Shown here: in pieces, positions 31,841 to 39,252 of the stretch
Layout: every line of letters starts with the position of its first letter
How positions within the stretch are numbered: the stretch's first letter is position 1
Assembly (NCBI GenBank): GCA_002379425.1
Contig: DFTH01000012.1
Location: 1-64,000, forward strand
Direction of reading: 5' to 3'
Length of the DNA stretch: 64,000 nucleotides
Source of the DNA: Prevotella sp. UBA4217
Lineage (GTDB): Bacteria > Bacteroidota > Bacteroidia > Bacteroidales > Bacteroidaceae
The notes under the pieces: model-generated
Database searches by the model: none
The model's input: the letters and a program-made list of their open reading frames with translations, nothing else
What the model was told of the DNA's origin: nothing
Program-made: the position numbers and the translations under genes

Positions 31841-33748
31841 TTACTTAACTACTACTTTTTTACCCTCATGGATATAGATGCCCTTTGCGGTGGGCTTGCC
31901 CGAGAGGCGTCGGCCGTCGAGTGAGAACCAGCCTTCGATTCCGGACTTTTCACTTTTCACTTCCTTGATGCCCGTTGCCGAGCCTGCGTCGATGATGTAA
32001 TCCAGCGGCTCTATGTCGGAGGCGTAATCGCTCCAGCAAGTTTTATATGTGTCCACGCTGCCACTGGGCACGTAGATCTTGCGACCGGTGGCATTATTCG
32101 CAAAAGCAAGATCTCCATATTTCGTCAATGATGGAGCAAAGATGGTGACCGATGTCAGGCCAGTACAACCCATGAAGGCACCGTCATCGATGGTCTCCAC
32201 GCTGGAGGGGATGGTGACCGATGTCAGGCCAGTACATCCCCTGAAGGCACTGTTACCGATGGTCGTCACGCTGGAGGGGATGGAGACCGATGTCAGGCCA
32301 GTACAACCCATGAAGGCACCGTCATCGATGGTCTCCACGCTGCCAGAGATAGTGACCGATGTCAGGCCAGTACAATTCCTGAAGGCAAAGTTTCCGATGG
32401 TCTCCACGCTGCCAGAGATAGTGACCGATGTCAGGCCAGTACAATCCAGGAAGGCATAGTTACCGATGGTCTCCACGCTGCCAGAGATAGTGACCGATGT
32501 CAGGCCAGTACAATCCCTGAAGGCACTTTCCTCGATGGTCTCCACGCTGCCAGAGATAGTGACCGATGTCAGGCCAGTACAACCTTTGAAGGCACTTTCC
32601 CCGATGGTCGTCACGCTGGCGGGGATGGTGACCGATGTAAGGCCAGTACAACCATAGAAGGCCATGCTCCCGATGGTCGTCACGCCAGGCTCGATGACGA
32701 CTTTAATTATTAAATATTCTTTAAATGTTGAAGGAAATCCATCACCCATAACTCCATTGCCAGTTCTCTTGGTGACGGTCAGCGTGCAGGAAAAATCTAA
32801 TGTTACATTTGTTTCACCGCTTTCCACTGTTATTGGAGAAAAGGTATTATAGGTAATGTTAGTGAATTGGGCACTTGTCCATGCTTCGATATCAGCATCG
32901 GGCGAAAGATAAAATGCTGTATTATTATTAAAAGCCTCATTATCTATCGTCAAGTTCGTGGGGTCAACGACTTTACAATATACAGCCTCCAGACTGCTAC
33001 AATTCTTGAAAGCAGATAGGTCTATTGACTGCAGACTCTCAGGGAGTATCACGCATTTCAGACTCGTACAGCCTAAAAAAGCACTGATACCAATGCTCGT
33101 CACGCCCTCTGGTATCTCAATGGCCGTCAGACTACTACAACTATTAAAACAACTTCCAGATATAGATGTCAATTTTGTGCTCAAGATAGTGCATGTTTCA
33201 AGACCAGTACACTCCCAGAAGGCCTCACGCCCGATGGACGTCACGCTAACAGGAATATTAACTGACTTCAGGACACTACAACCCCTGAAAGCTCGTTCCC
33301 CGATGGTCGTCACACTGGCAGGGATAGAGACCGATTCCAGGCTCCGACAGTATTCAAAAGCATTGTTACCAATCGACGTCAGATGCTCGGGCAGCGTGAT
33401 GGCTGAAAGACTTGTGCATGAATTGAAAGCCTTATAGCCAATCTCTGTCAGTTGGCTTCCTGTCTGAAATACGACATCCTTTAGATGCACGTGATCGTTG
33501 AATAGCTGTTTGCCGATGCGCGTGATGCCACTATCAAAGACCAAATGCTCAACCAACGTTCTATCCCAGGGGAACTGGTAGAGATTGGGATTATCTGGTA
33601 TTATGCCCGAACCCGTAAAGGTAAGTGTCTTTGTTCCTGTGTCGAGATTCCAAGTAACACCCGAACTAAATGTACCGCTAGAATTTTGCGCCCCCGCCGT
33701 CATGGTGGTGAGGAGCGTCAGCAGGATGATGAGTAGTCTCTGTTTCAT
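31841..33748 (-). CDS. BspA-type leucine-rich repeat surface protein
   Basis: ATG 33748 (MKQRLLIILLTLLTTMTAGAQ) gives a signal peptide and 635 residues; a longer frame adds 36 non-signal residues. It has two LRR_5 arrays of ~23-residue repeats (TIG..AF.GCTGLTSVTI): a divergent one (~70-280) and a nearly uniform one (~365-560), separated by a non-repeat segment (~280-360). The tail GWFSLDGRRLSGKPTAKGIYIHEGKKVVVK-like segment resembles the exported-protein tails at 3665 and 4745. Family members in oral and gut Bacteroidetes bind fibronectin or other host proteins. The uniform array is also repetitive at DNA level, so copy number may vary. Confidence 0.9.
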   Translation of the reverse strand: MKQRLLIILLTLLTTMTAGAQNSSGTFSSGVTWNLDTGTKTLTFTGSGIIPDNPNLYQFPWDRTLVEHLVFDSGITRIGKQLFNDHVHLKDVVFQTGSQLTEIGYKAFNSCTSLSAITLPEHLTSIGNNAFEYCRSLESVSIPASVTTIGERAFRGCSVLKSVNIPVSVTSIGREAFWECTGLETCTILSTKLTSISGSCFNSCSSLTAIEIPEGVTSIGISAFLGCTSLKCVILPESLQSIDLSAFKNCSSLEAVYCKVVDPTNLTIDNEAFNNNTAFYLSPDADIEAWTSAQFTNITYNTFSPITVESGETNVTLDFSCTLTVTKRTGNGVMGDGFPSTFKEYLIIKVVIEPGVTTIGSMAFYGCTGLTSVTIPASVTTIGESAFKGCTGLTSVTISGSVETIEESAFRDCTGLTSVTISGSVETIGNYAFLDCTGLTSVTISGSVETIGNFAFRNCTGLTSVTISGSVETIDDGAFMGCTGLTSVSIPSSVTTIGNSAFRGCTGLTSVTIPSSVETIDDGAFMGCTGLTSVTIFAPSLTKYGDLAFANNATGRKIYVPSGSVDTYKTCWSDYASDIEPLDYIIDAGSATGIKEVKSEKSGIEGWFSLDGRRLSGKPTAKGIYIHEGKKVVVK

Positions 33749-33998
33749 TTGCCATCGTCGATATTTTACTTTTGGTATTTTACTTTTGGTGTGATACCTA
33801 TTGGACGATACAAAGATAAGAATAAAATGCAAAATTCGCAAGTCTGTGAGCCACAAACCTGCGGAATTTAGGATATATTAAGCGTTTCCGTCCATTCGGG
33901 TACGGCAAGTCCCAGGACGACGCCAACGATGAGACCTACTTCTTAGTCAAAAAACACAAAATAAGAACCAATTTTGGTGTGGATTCGGAAAAATATCG
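33749..33998. other. Intergenic stretch with a short coding-like island, otherwise nothing recognised
   Basis: AT-rich sequence upstream of the LRR gene. Bases ~33885-33950 are unusually G+C-rich and read well as protein on the plus strand (RFRPFGYGKSQDDANDETYF), suggesting the scrap of a lost gene, but no family is recognised. Confidence 0.3.
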
Positions 33999-34069
33999 TA
34001 ACTTTGCAGCATGATTTGAGTAAAACTGCAATTAGAATTGAGTAAAAACGACATCTGATTTGAGTAAAA
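33999..34069 (+). promoter_or_regulatory. Promoter plus three 22-bp-spaced operators upstream of the fic remnant
   Basis: The -7 box TAACTTTG is at 33999-34006. Three 13-bp direct repeats, GATTTGAGTAAAA (34013), GAATTGAGTAAAA (34035) and GATTTGAGTAAAA (34057), repeat every 22 bp, and the last runs into the ATG at 34069. Two-turn phasing in the leader suggests an autoregulatory repressor site. Confidence 0.7.
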
Positions 34070-34393
34070 TGATTTATAATCGTAAGCAATTCAATACGCT
34101 TAAAGAACGCATATTCTGTGATCAATTACTCGACACTCTTGCTGAATATCAGTCATTGGGAATCGCAGATCAGATAGATTACAAGAAATCACAAGAGGAT
34201 GACCCGATAAAAGAGCGGCTCTATCAAGCCGTTTTACAGAATGGAACCCTTAACTACGCGGAATACGCTGCTATCGTAGGAACTTCAGAAGCGACAGTAA
34301 AAACGCCGCCTTGGAGAGTTGAAAAAAAAGGGCGCTATCATTCGTGTTGGAAGCAATAAGACTGGACACTGGGAAATTAACAAAGAAAAGTGA
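34069..34393 (+). pseudogene. Fic-family gene remnant with internal deletion and frameshift
   Basis: The first ~43 codons (MIYNRKQFNTLKERIFCDQLLDTLAEYQSLGIADQIDY) match the N-terminus of Bacteroidales Fic proteins. They run directly into the family's C-terminal winged-helix part (DDPIKERLYQAVLQNGTLNYAEYAAIVGTSEATVK). The catalytic core with HPFxxGNGR is gone. At 34299-34303 a run of five A shifts the frame; removing one A restores ...ELKKKGAIIRVGSNKTGHWEINKEK and the stop at 34391-34393. Thus there is a large deletion and a one-base insertion. The promoter and operators look intact. Assignment rests on remembered family resemblance. Confidence 0.65.
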
Positions 34394-34423
34394 GCGTAAG
34401 TTATTTTACGAATTAGAATAAAC

Positions 34424-34474
34424 AAAGCCTACATCGATTTCCTGGACCAAGGTCTGAAGAACTATAGGAAATAA
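34424..34474 (+). pseudogene. 3' remnant of a dsbD-like gene
   Basis: Codons for KAYIDFLDQGLKNYRK and stop match the end of DsbD at 24801-24855 (QAYIDFLNTGMENYRK). Similarity stops upstream of 34424. It is followed by a terminator and then the tRNA gene, so it likely marks the right edge of sequence replaced by the accessory region. Confidence 0.65.
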
Positions 34475-34510
34475 GAAAAGAAGGCTCGCTTGTGCGAACC
34501 TTCTTTTCTT
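34473..34510. terminator. Terminator after the dsbD-like remnant
   Basis: AAGAAAAGAAGG (34473-34484) pairs with CCTTCTTTTCTT (34499-34510), extended by TCGC/GCGA around TTGT. It is probably bidirectional, also ending the tRNA/SRP RNA transcript from the other strand. Confidence 0.8.
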
Positions 34511-34587
34511 TGGAGCCTCTTGTCGGATTCGAACCAACGACCCCGAGATTACAAATCACGTGCTCTGGCCAACTGAGCTAAAGAGGC
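34511..34587 (-). tRNA. tRNA-Thr (anticodon TGT)
   Basis: The minus strand folds as a standard cloverleaf: acceptor GCCTCTT/AAGAGGC, D arm GCTC...GAGC, anticodon loop TTTGTAA (TGT), T arm GTTGG-TTCGAAT-CCGAC, discriminator T and encoded CCA (34511-34513). The anticodon stem has one T-T mismatch. It is co-oriented with and just downstream of the SRP RNA. Confidence 0.96.
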
Positions 34588-34590
34588 GGG

Positions 34591-34686
34591 TGGGCAGCGA
34601 TCTGCATCGCGCCGCTACAACCTAATACCCTTGCTGCGTTCCCACCCTGGGGGATTCAAAGGGAGCTGGCCGTACAGGACTGCCCA
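34591..34686 (-). ncRNA. ffs: Bacterial small signal recognition particle RNA (4.5S-like)
   Basis: The minus strand begins TGGGCAG and ends CTGCCCA, closing a long hairpin. The apical part contains GGGTGGGAACGCAGCAAGGG, the Bacteroidetes version of the conserved SRP domain. It is about 96 nt, typical of small bacterial SRP RNA. A TACCTTTG promoter lies 19 bases upstream and tRNA-Thr follows after 3 bases. Confidence 0.85.
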
Positions 34687-34704
34687 TTTTGCTTAAAGCG
34701 GCTG

Positions 34705-34712
34705 CAAAGGTA
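34705..34712 (-). promoter_or_regulatory. Promoter -7 box (TACCTTTG) of the SRP RNA and tRNA-Thr
   Basis: Minus-strand TACCTTTG matches TAnnTTTG and lies 18 bases before the SRP RNA closing stem. Confidence 0.65.
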
Positions 34713-34720
34713 CAATATAA

Positions 34721-34752
34721 AATTAAGAATTAAGAATTAAGAATTAAGAATT
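34721..34752. repeat. Short tandem repeat (AATTAAG)n
   Basis: About four and a half copies of AATTAAG between the SRP RNA promoter and the DUF4199 gene promoter. Similar 7-9-mer repeats lie at 53318-53358 and near 56262-56293. Confidence 0.8.
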
Positions 34753-34808
34753 TGTCGGATTTTAACTATTTTTTGAGGCGAAGCCCTCGTTATATGCGGG
34801 AAAATGCG

Positions 34809-34816
34809 TAATTTTG
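34809..34816 (+). promoter_or_regulatory. Promoter -7 box (TAATTTTG) of the 34844-39170 operon
   Basis: TAATTTTG lies 27 bases before ATG 34844 and matches TAnnTTTG. Confidence 0.6.
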
Positions 34817-34843
34817 CACCTTGAAACAGATGATTGTTAAATA

Positions 34844-35395
34844 ATGACAGCACCGGAATACATACAATTGAAGGCTTACGCTCGTCAGGATGGCTTCTTT
34901 TTGGCATTGTTGTGGATAGCGTCTTTCGCCTGCTATATCCTGGGCATCTCAAATGGCATGTTGGGGATGGTGGCCATGATGCTGGCCGTGTTGACCCCAT
35001 TTTTCGTGGCAGGCCGTCTCCGTAGGTTCCGTGATGAGGGTAGGGCGGGAGTCATATCATTCAGGCGGAGTTATGCCTATACGATCTTCGTGTTCTTCTA
35101 TGGCGCAGTGCTGCTGGCTGTGGCACAGTTTCTTTATTTTGCTTATCTCGACAATGGCTATCTGCTGAGCACATTCTCCAAGATTGTGTCGTCAGAGGAG
35201 GGTAAGGCCCTGATACAGCAGTACGGTATGACGCAGATGGTGGATGAGAGCCTGGCAGAGATGGCTACCATCCGTCCGATAGACTATGCACTGAACATCT
35301 TGACGATGAATATCATAGTAGGTCTGATACTGGGTGTCCCTATAGGCCTCCTCATGTACAAGAGCAATGGTCAGGAAATGATAAATGGAAAATAG
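34844..35395 (+). CDS. DUF4199-family membrane protein
   Basis: 183 residues with four hydrophobic helices near 18-36, 38-55, 77-100 and 152-172. Charged residues cluster between helices two and three (GRLRRFRDEGRAG). The layout (TAPEYIQLKAYARQDG at the start, a long helical linker, final LGVPIGLLMYK) fits DUF4199, a Bacteroidetes family of unknown function that is regularly found just before a glycosyltransferase like the one following here. It may anchor or assist that enzyme at the inner membrane (inference). It heads a likely six-gene operon. Confidence 0.85.
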   Translation: MTAPEYIQLKAYARQDGFFLALLWIASFACYILGISNGMLGMVAMMLAVLTPFFVAGRLRRFRDEGRAGVISFRRSYAYTIFVFFYGAVLLAVAQFLYFAYLDNGYLLSTFSKIVSSEEGKALIQQYGMTQMVDESLAEMATIRPIDYALNILTMNIIVGLILGVPIGLLMYKSNGQEMINGK

Positions 35396-35399
35396 TAGA

Positions 35400-36353
35400 A
35401 TGGATATTTCAGTCGTTATACCTCTTTATAATGAGGCAGAGTCACTGCCAGAATTGTTTGCCTGGATAGAACGGGTCATGAAGGAGCACGGTTTCTCCTA
35501 TGAAGTAATCTTTGTGAACGACGGTTCAACCGACGGCTCGTGGGATGTAATCAGCAGGCTTGGTCAGGAGTCGGAGCACGTCAGGGGTATCAAGTTCCGC
35601 AGGAACTATGGTAAGAGCCCGGCTCTCTATTGTGGCTTTGAGCAGGCCCAGGGCGACGTGGTGATTACGATGGATGCCGATCTGCAGGATTCTCCCGACG
35701 AGATACCAGAACTATATCGGATGATCAAGGAAGAGGGCTATGACCTCGTCTCCGGCTACAAGCAGAAGCGCTATGACCCTATATCCAAGACGCTTCCCAC
35801 AAAACTGTTCAATGCGACGGCCCGTAAGATCAGCGGCATCAAGAATCTGCATGACTTCAACTGCGGGCTGAAGGCCTATCGCAAGGCTGTGGTGAAGAAC
35901 ATCGAGGTGTATGGCGAGATGCACCGCTACATCCCCTATCTGGCAAAGAATGCCGGCTTCGACAAGATCGGCGAGAAGGTGGTGCACCATCAGGCCCGTA
36001 AGTACGGCTCGTCGAAGTTCATGGGACTGAACCGCTTCGTGAATGGATATCTGGACTTGCTGACCCTTTGGTTCTTGAGCACCTTCGGGAAAAAGCCCAT
36101 GCATGTGTTTGGCTTCCTGGGCTCGATCATGTTCTTCATCGGATTTGTGGCCGCTTTCTGTATAGGTGCCGACAAACTCTGGTGCCTGGCCAATCATATA
36201 CCTCAGCGCCTGGTGACCGACTCACCATATTTCTATATCGCCCTGACAATGATGATCATCGGCACCCAGTTGTTCCTTGCAGGTTTCATTGCCGACCTGG
36301 TGAGCCGCTCATCCAGTGGGCGCAATGACTATCAGATAGAGGAGAAAATATGA
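35400..36353 (+). CDS. Family 2 glycosyltransferase (DPM1/GtrB-like), membrane-bound
   Basis: ATG 35400 starts the catalytic domain directly (MDISVVIPLYNEAESL); ATG 35385 would add five residues and overlap the previous gene. The product is 317 residues. The GT-A domain (~1-225) has VNDGSTDGSW, the metal-binding motif MDADLQDSPDEIP and HDFNCGLKAYRK. Two C-terminal transmembrane helices (~230-252, ~272-300) place it in the polyprenyl-phosphate glycosyltransferase group, which transfers a sugar from UDP- or GDP-sugar to undecaprenyl phosphate on the cytoplasmic face. The product would feed glycan modification in the periplasm. Confidence 0.93.
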   Translation: MDISVVIPLYNEAESLPELFAWIERVMKEHGFSYEVIFVNDGSTDGSWDVISRLGQESEHVRGIKFRRNYGKSPALYCGFEQAQGDVVITMDADLQDSPDEIPELYRMIKEEGYDLVSGYKQKRYDPISKTLPTKLFNATARKISGIKNLHDFNCGLKAYRKAVVKNIEVYGEMHRYIPYLAKNAGFDKIGEKVVHHQARKYGSSKFMGLNRFVNGYLDLLTLWFLSTFGKKPMHVFGFLGSIMFFIGFVAAFCIGADKLWCLANHIPQRLVTDSPYFYIALTMMIIGTQLFLAGFIADLVSRSSSGRNDYQIEEKI

Positions 36354-36829
36354 AGAAGTGGCTCTTTTTGGGATTGATAGCCCTACTGGTGTCGTGCACG
36401 TCGATAGACTGTCCGGTAAACAATGTGGTTGCCACTCGCTATCGGTTTTACAATACTGCCGGCGATTCCCTGACGATTATGGACACGCTGAGCATTACAT
36501 CCACGCGAAAGGACGGTTCGGACGTCACCCTGCTCAACAGGCATGTCGGCAAGGCCACCTTCGCCATACCCATCAGTTATTCCCATCCCGAGGATATCCT
36601 GGTGTTCAATTTCTACAACAGCACGTTCAGTGTCTATGACACCGTCTGGGTAAAGAAGGACGACATCCCGCATTTTGAGTCCGTCGATTGTAATGCATCC
36701 TTCTTCCACGAGTTGACGGGTGTGCGCTATACGACCAATGTCATCGATTCTATCGTCATTAAAAATCCAAGAGTGGACTATGACAAGACAACCATTCATT
36801 TCCATATCTATCCGAAGGTTAGCGATTAG
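36350..36829 (+). CDS. DUF6452-family lipoprotein
   Basis: 159 residues. The lipoprotein signal MKKWLFLGLIALLVSC gives Cys16. The mature part is beta-rich with two Cys (IDCPVN and SVDCNASFF) that may form a disulfide. The pattern agrees with DUF6452, a small Bacteroidales lipoprotein family that usually precedes a DUF6048 gene, as it does here. No function is established; the constant pairing suggests that the two products act together at the envelope. It overlaps the glycosyltransferase stop by 4 bp and the next gene by about 50 bp. Confidence 0.82.
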   Translation: MKKWLFLGLIALLVSCTSIDCPVNNVVATRYRFYNTAGDSLTIMDTLSITSTRKDGSDVTLLNRHVGKATFAIPISYSHPEDILVFNFYNSTFSVYDTVWVKKDDIPHFESVDCNASFFHELTGVRYTTNVIDSIVIKNPRVDYDKTTIHFHIYPKVSD

Positions 36830-37469
36830 CCTGTTGCTGTTGCTGGCGACCTCTGCTATGCAGGCGCAGACGAAGTTCTTCACGATGGAGAAGGACTCGA
36901 TTCCCCTGTTCCGGGGCTTCTCCGTATCGTTTGACCTGGTGGGCGCAGCCATGATGGCCCTGTCAGACTATGGACAGTACGAAGGTGCCCTGCGCATCAA
37001 CCTTCACGACGAGTGGTTCCCGATCATAGAGGCTGGTCTGGGCAGGGCGAAGCATGATGATGAGGTGACGCGGTTGAACTATAGTACATCGGCACCTTAC
37101 TTCAGAATCGGCATCGATAGGAACCTGCTGAAGAACAAGCATGGGGTGAACCGTCTCTATGGCGGTCTTCGCTATGCATATACCTCTTACAAGGTCGATA
37201 TCTCGCGACCAGACTTCCCCGACCCAGTCTGGCAGTGGGATACGGGCTATGGCATGAAAGACGTCTCGTGCTATTATCACTGGCTGGAGGCCGTCGTTGG
37301 TATCGATGCAAAGATCTTCGGACCGTTGCACCTTGGCTGGAGTGTGCGCTATAAACGCCGTATTGCCCACTCTAAGCAGGACTTTGGCGAAACATGGTAT
37401 GTTCCTGGCTTCGGCACCTCCAGTGACTCGAAGATCGGAGGGACGTTTAACGTAATCATTGATATATAG
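36780..37469 (+). CDS. DUF6048-family outer-membrane-like protein
   Basis: The start is ATG 36780 (MTRQPFISISIRRLAISLLLLLATSAMQAQ), which begins a signal peptide and overlaps the DUF6452 gene by 50 bases; upstream starts are not followed by a signal. The product is 229 residues. Alternating polar/aromatic strands such as LYGGLRYAYTSYKVDI and LHLGWSVRYKRRIAH, with the C-terminal strand ending FNVIIDI, indicate a small beta barrel. It belongs to DUF6048 by overall resemblance. The partner is the preceding lipoprotein; the role is unknown. Confidence 0.82.
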   Translation: MTRQPFISISIRRLAISLLLLLATSAMQAQTKFFTMEKDSIPLFRGFSVSFDLVGAAMMALSDYGQYEGALRINLHDEWFPIIEAGLGRAKHDDEVTRLNYSTSAPYFRIGIDRNLLKNKHGVNRLYGGLRYAYTSYKVDISRPDFPDPVWQWDTGYGMKDVSCYYHWLEAVVGIDAKIFGPLHLGWSVRYKRRIAHSKQDFGETWYVPGFGTSSDSKIGGTFNVIIDI

Positions 37470-37473
37470 TTCT

Positions 37474-38499
37474 ATGGACGCACAGCAGAAGAGAAGACTC
37501 CTTTGGCAAGTGCCTTTCCTGGCGTTCTTGATCATAGGGACGCTATTTGTCGTTCGACAGCAGCGGAACATGCCCTATCAGCGATGCTCGGATTTCGTGT
37601 TCGGGACGACCTTCAATGTGACCTACCAGTCAGATTCCGATATGACTTACAGCATCAAGGATGCCCTCAGGAAAGTCGATTATTCCCTGTCGCCCTTCAA
37701 TAAGGAGTCTGTCATCACGGCTATCAACGACAATAAGGACGTGCGACCAGACAAGATGTTTATGGATGTGTTCCAGATGGCGATGGATGTGTCGCGTGAG
37801 ACTGAGGGAGCCTTTGACATCACGGTGGCGCCATTGGTCAATGCCTGGGGCTTTGGGTTTAAAAGTGGACAGAAGCCCACACCGCGGCAGGTCGATAGTC
37901 TGAAGCAGATCATCGGTTATCAGAAAATTCTTGTTGCCGATGGCATGGTCAGGAAGCAGGACCCTCGTATGATGCTCGACTGTTCGGCTATTGCGAAAGG
38001 ATATGGTGCTGACGTCGTGGCAGATGTCCTGCGTCGCCATGGGGTGAAGAACTTCATGGTGGAGATAGGCGGCGAGATCGTGACAAGCGGCGTAAACCCC
38101 GACCGTCTGCCCTGGAAGGTGGGCGTCATCAAGCCTACCGACGATTCCCTCAGCGTCTCGCATGAACTGCAGACCATCCTGAATGTGACTGACGTGGCCA
38201 TGGCCACGAGTGGCAACTATCGGAACTTCTATTATGAGGGCGGTAAGAAGTTTGCCCATACCATAGATCCCCAGACGGGCTATCCTGTGCAGCACAGCCT
38301 CCTTTCCGCCACGGTACTGGCCAGGACATGTGCCATTGCTGACGCATACGCCACCTCCTTCATGGTGATGGGGGTGGAGCGCGCCCAACAGGTGTTGGAG
38401 CGCCATCCCGAACTCATGGCCTATTTTATCTATGATAACGGCCATGGGGATCATGCAGTGTGGTTCTCTCCTTCCCTGAAGAAAAAGATCGCTGACTGA
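37474..38499 (+). CDS. apbE: FAD:protein FMN transferase (ApbE family)
   Basis: ATG 37474 gives 341 residues with an N-terminal membrane anchor (~9-27). ApbE motifs are visible: MEIGGE-type loop as VEIGGEIVTSG, LDCSAIAKGYGADVVADVL, ATSGNYRNFYYEGGKKFAHTIDPQTGYPV, and the C-terminal TCAIADAYATSFMVMG with metal-binding Asp/Thr. The enzyme attaches FMN covalently to Thr in flavoproteins such as NqrB/C and RnfG in the periplasm. It starts 4 bases after the DUF6048 stop, and its own stop overlaps the next ATG by one base. Confidence 0.93.
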   Translation: MDAQQKRRLLWQVPFLAFLIIGTLFVVRQQRNMPYQRCSDFVFGTTFNVTYQSDSDMTYSIKDALRKVDYSLSPFNKESVITAINDNKDVRPDKMFMDVFQMAMDVSRETEGAFDITVAPLVNAWGFGFKSGQKPTPRQVDSLKQIIGYQKILVADGMVRKQDPRMMLDCSAIAKGYGADVVADVLRRHGVKNFMVEIGGEIVTSGVNPDRLPWKVGVIKPTDDSLSVSHELQTILNVTDVAMATSGNYRNFYYEGGKKFAHTIDPQTGYPVQHSLLSATVLARTCAIADAYATSFMVMGVERAQQVLERHPELMAYFIYDNGHGDHAVWFSPSLKKKIAD

Positions 38500-39170
38500 T
38501 GGCTACACTGAAGATCTATGACCAGTTGCTCCAGTTTCCCCTCTTTCAAGGGATGAGTCGCGACGACCTGGAGATTATTGCTGGCCATATCCGCTTTGGT
38601 TTCGTCAAGGTAACTGCGGGCAAGCCCATCGTGAGAATTGGTGAGGCGTGTACTAAGTTGTGCTTCCTGATCAAGGGAAGCGTGAAGGTAGAGACGTATG
38701 GCGACGAGCACCGCTATATGGTGACGGAACAGATGTCGGCTCCCTATATCCTGCAACAAGAGGCGATCTTCGGATACTATCAGGCATATACCCATAACTT
38801 TACTGCCGTGACAGATGTCAACCTCCTGACCATAGCGAAGGAAGAAGTACTCCGTCTGTTGGAAGACTTCCTGGTGTTCCGCCTGAATCTTGTCAACCTG
38901 TTTGCCACACAGACCCAGAAGCATCTGCACCAGATATGGTGGCGCTGTCCTCATACCCTGCGGGAGCGCTTGATTCGTTTCCTGGTGCAGCATTGCATCT
39001 ATCCGGCAGGTACTAAGACGTTCTATATCCTGATGGAGAGTCTGGCGGAAGAACTGAATGACAGTCGCCTGAATGTGTCACGCGTCCTGAACCAGTTGCA
39101 GCGTGAGGGACTGGTAGAATTGCATCGTGGAAGGGTGGATGTTCCGCAGATAGAACGCCTGCTGATGTAA
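38499..39170 (+). CDS. Crp/Fnr-family transcriptional regulator
   Basis: 223 residues. An N-terminal cyclic-nucleotide-binding-like beta barrel (~10-120) with LFQGMSRDDLEIIAGHIRFGFVKVTAGKPIVRIGE is followed by a dimer helix and a C-terminal winged helix (~150-223) with MESLAEELNDSRLNVSRVLNQLQREGLVEL. It lacks the N-terminal Cys cluster of true Fnr, and the cAMP-binding residues are not conserved enough to call the ligand. It probably controls its own operon or anaerobic functions. It is the last gene of the group starting at 34844. Confidence 0.92.
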   Translation: MATLKIYDQLLQFPLFQGMSRDDLEIIAGHIRFGFVKVTAGKPIVRIGEACTKLCFLIKGSVKVETYGDEHRYMVTEQMSAPYILQQEAIFGYYQAYTHNFTAVTDVNLLTIAKEEVLRLLEDFLVFRLNLVNLFATQTQKHLHQIWWRCPHTLRERLIRFLVQHCIYPAGTKTFYILMESLAEELNDSRLNVSRVLNQLQREGLVELHRGRVDVPQIERLLM

Positions 39171-39218
39171 AATAATATAAAAATATACCACATATTTGTC
39201 TGAGTCTGGCAATTTTTG

Positions 39219-39226
39219 TACTTTTG
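39219..39226 (+). promoter_or_regulatory. Promoter -7 box (TACTTTTG) of the M3 peptidase gene
   Basis: TACTTTTG, 26 bases before ATG 39253, with TTTG at 39195-39198 and a 20-bp spacer: a full match to TTTG-N20-TAnnTTTG. Confidence 0.75.
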
Positions 39227-39252
39227 CAATCCAAATAGAGTTAGTATCAGAT

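Noticed and set aside
34424..34474. Short peptide gene before tRNA-Thr
   Set aside because: No start codon or promoter; the translation matches the end of DsbD, so a remnant is the better explanation.
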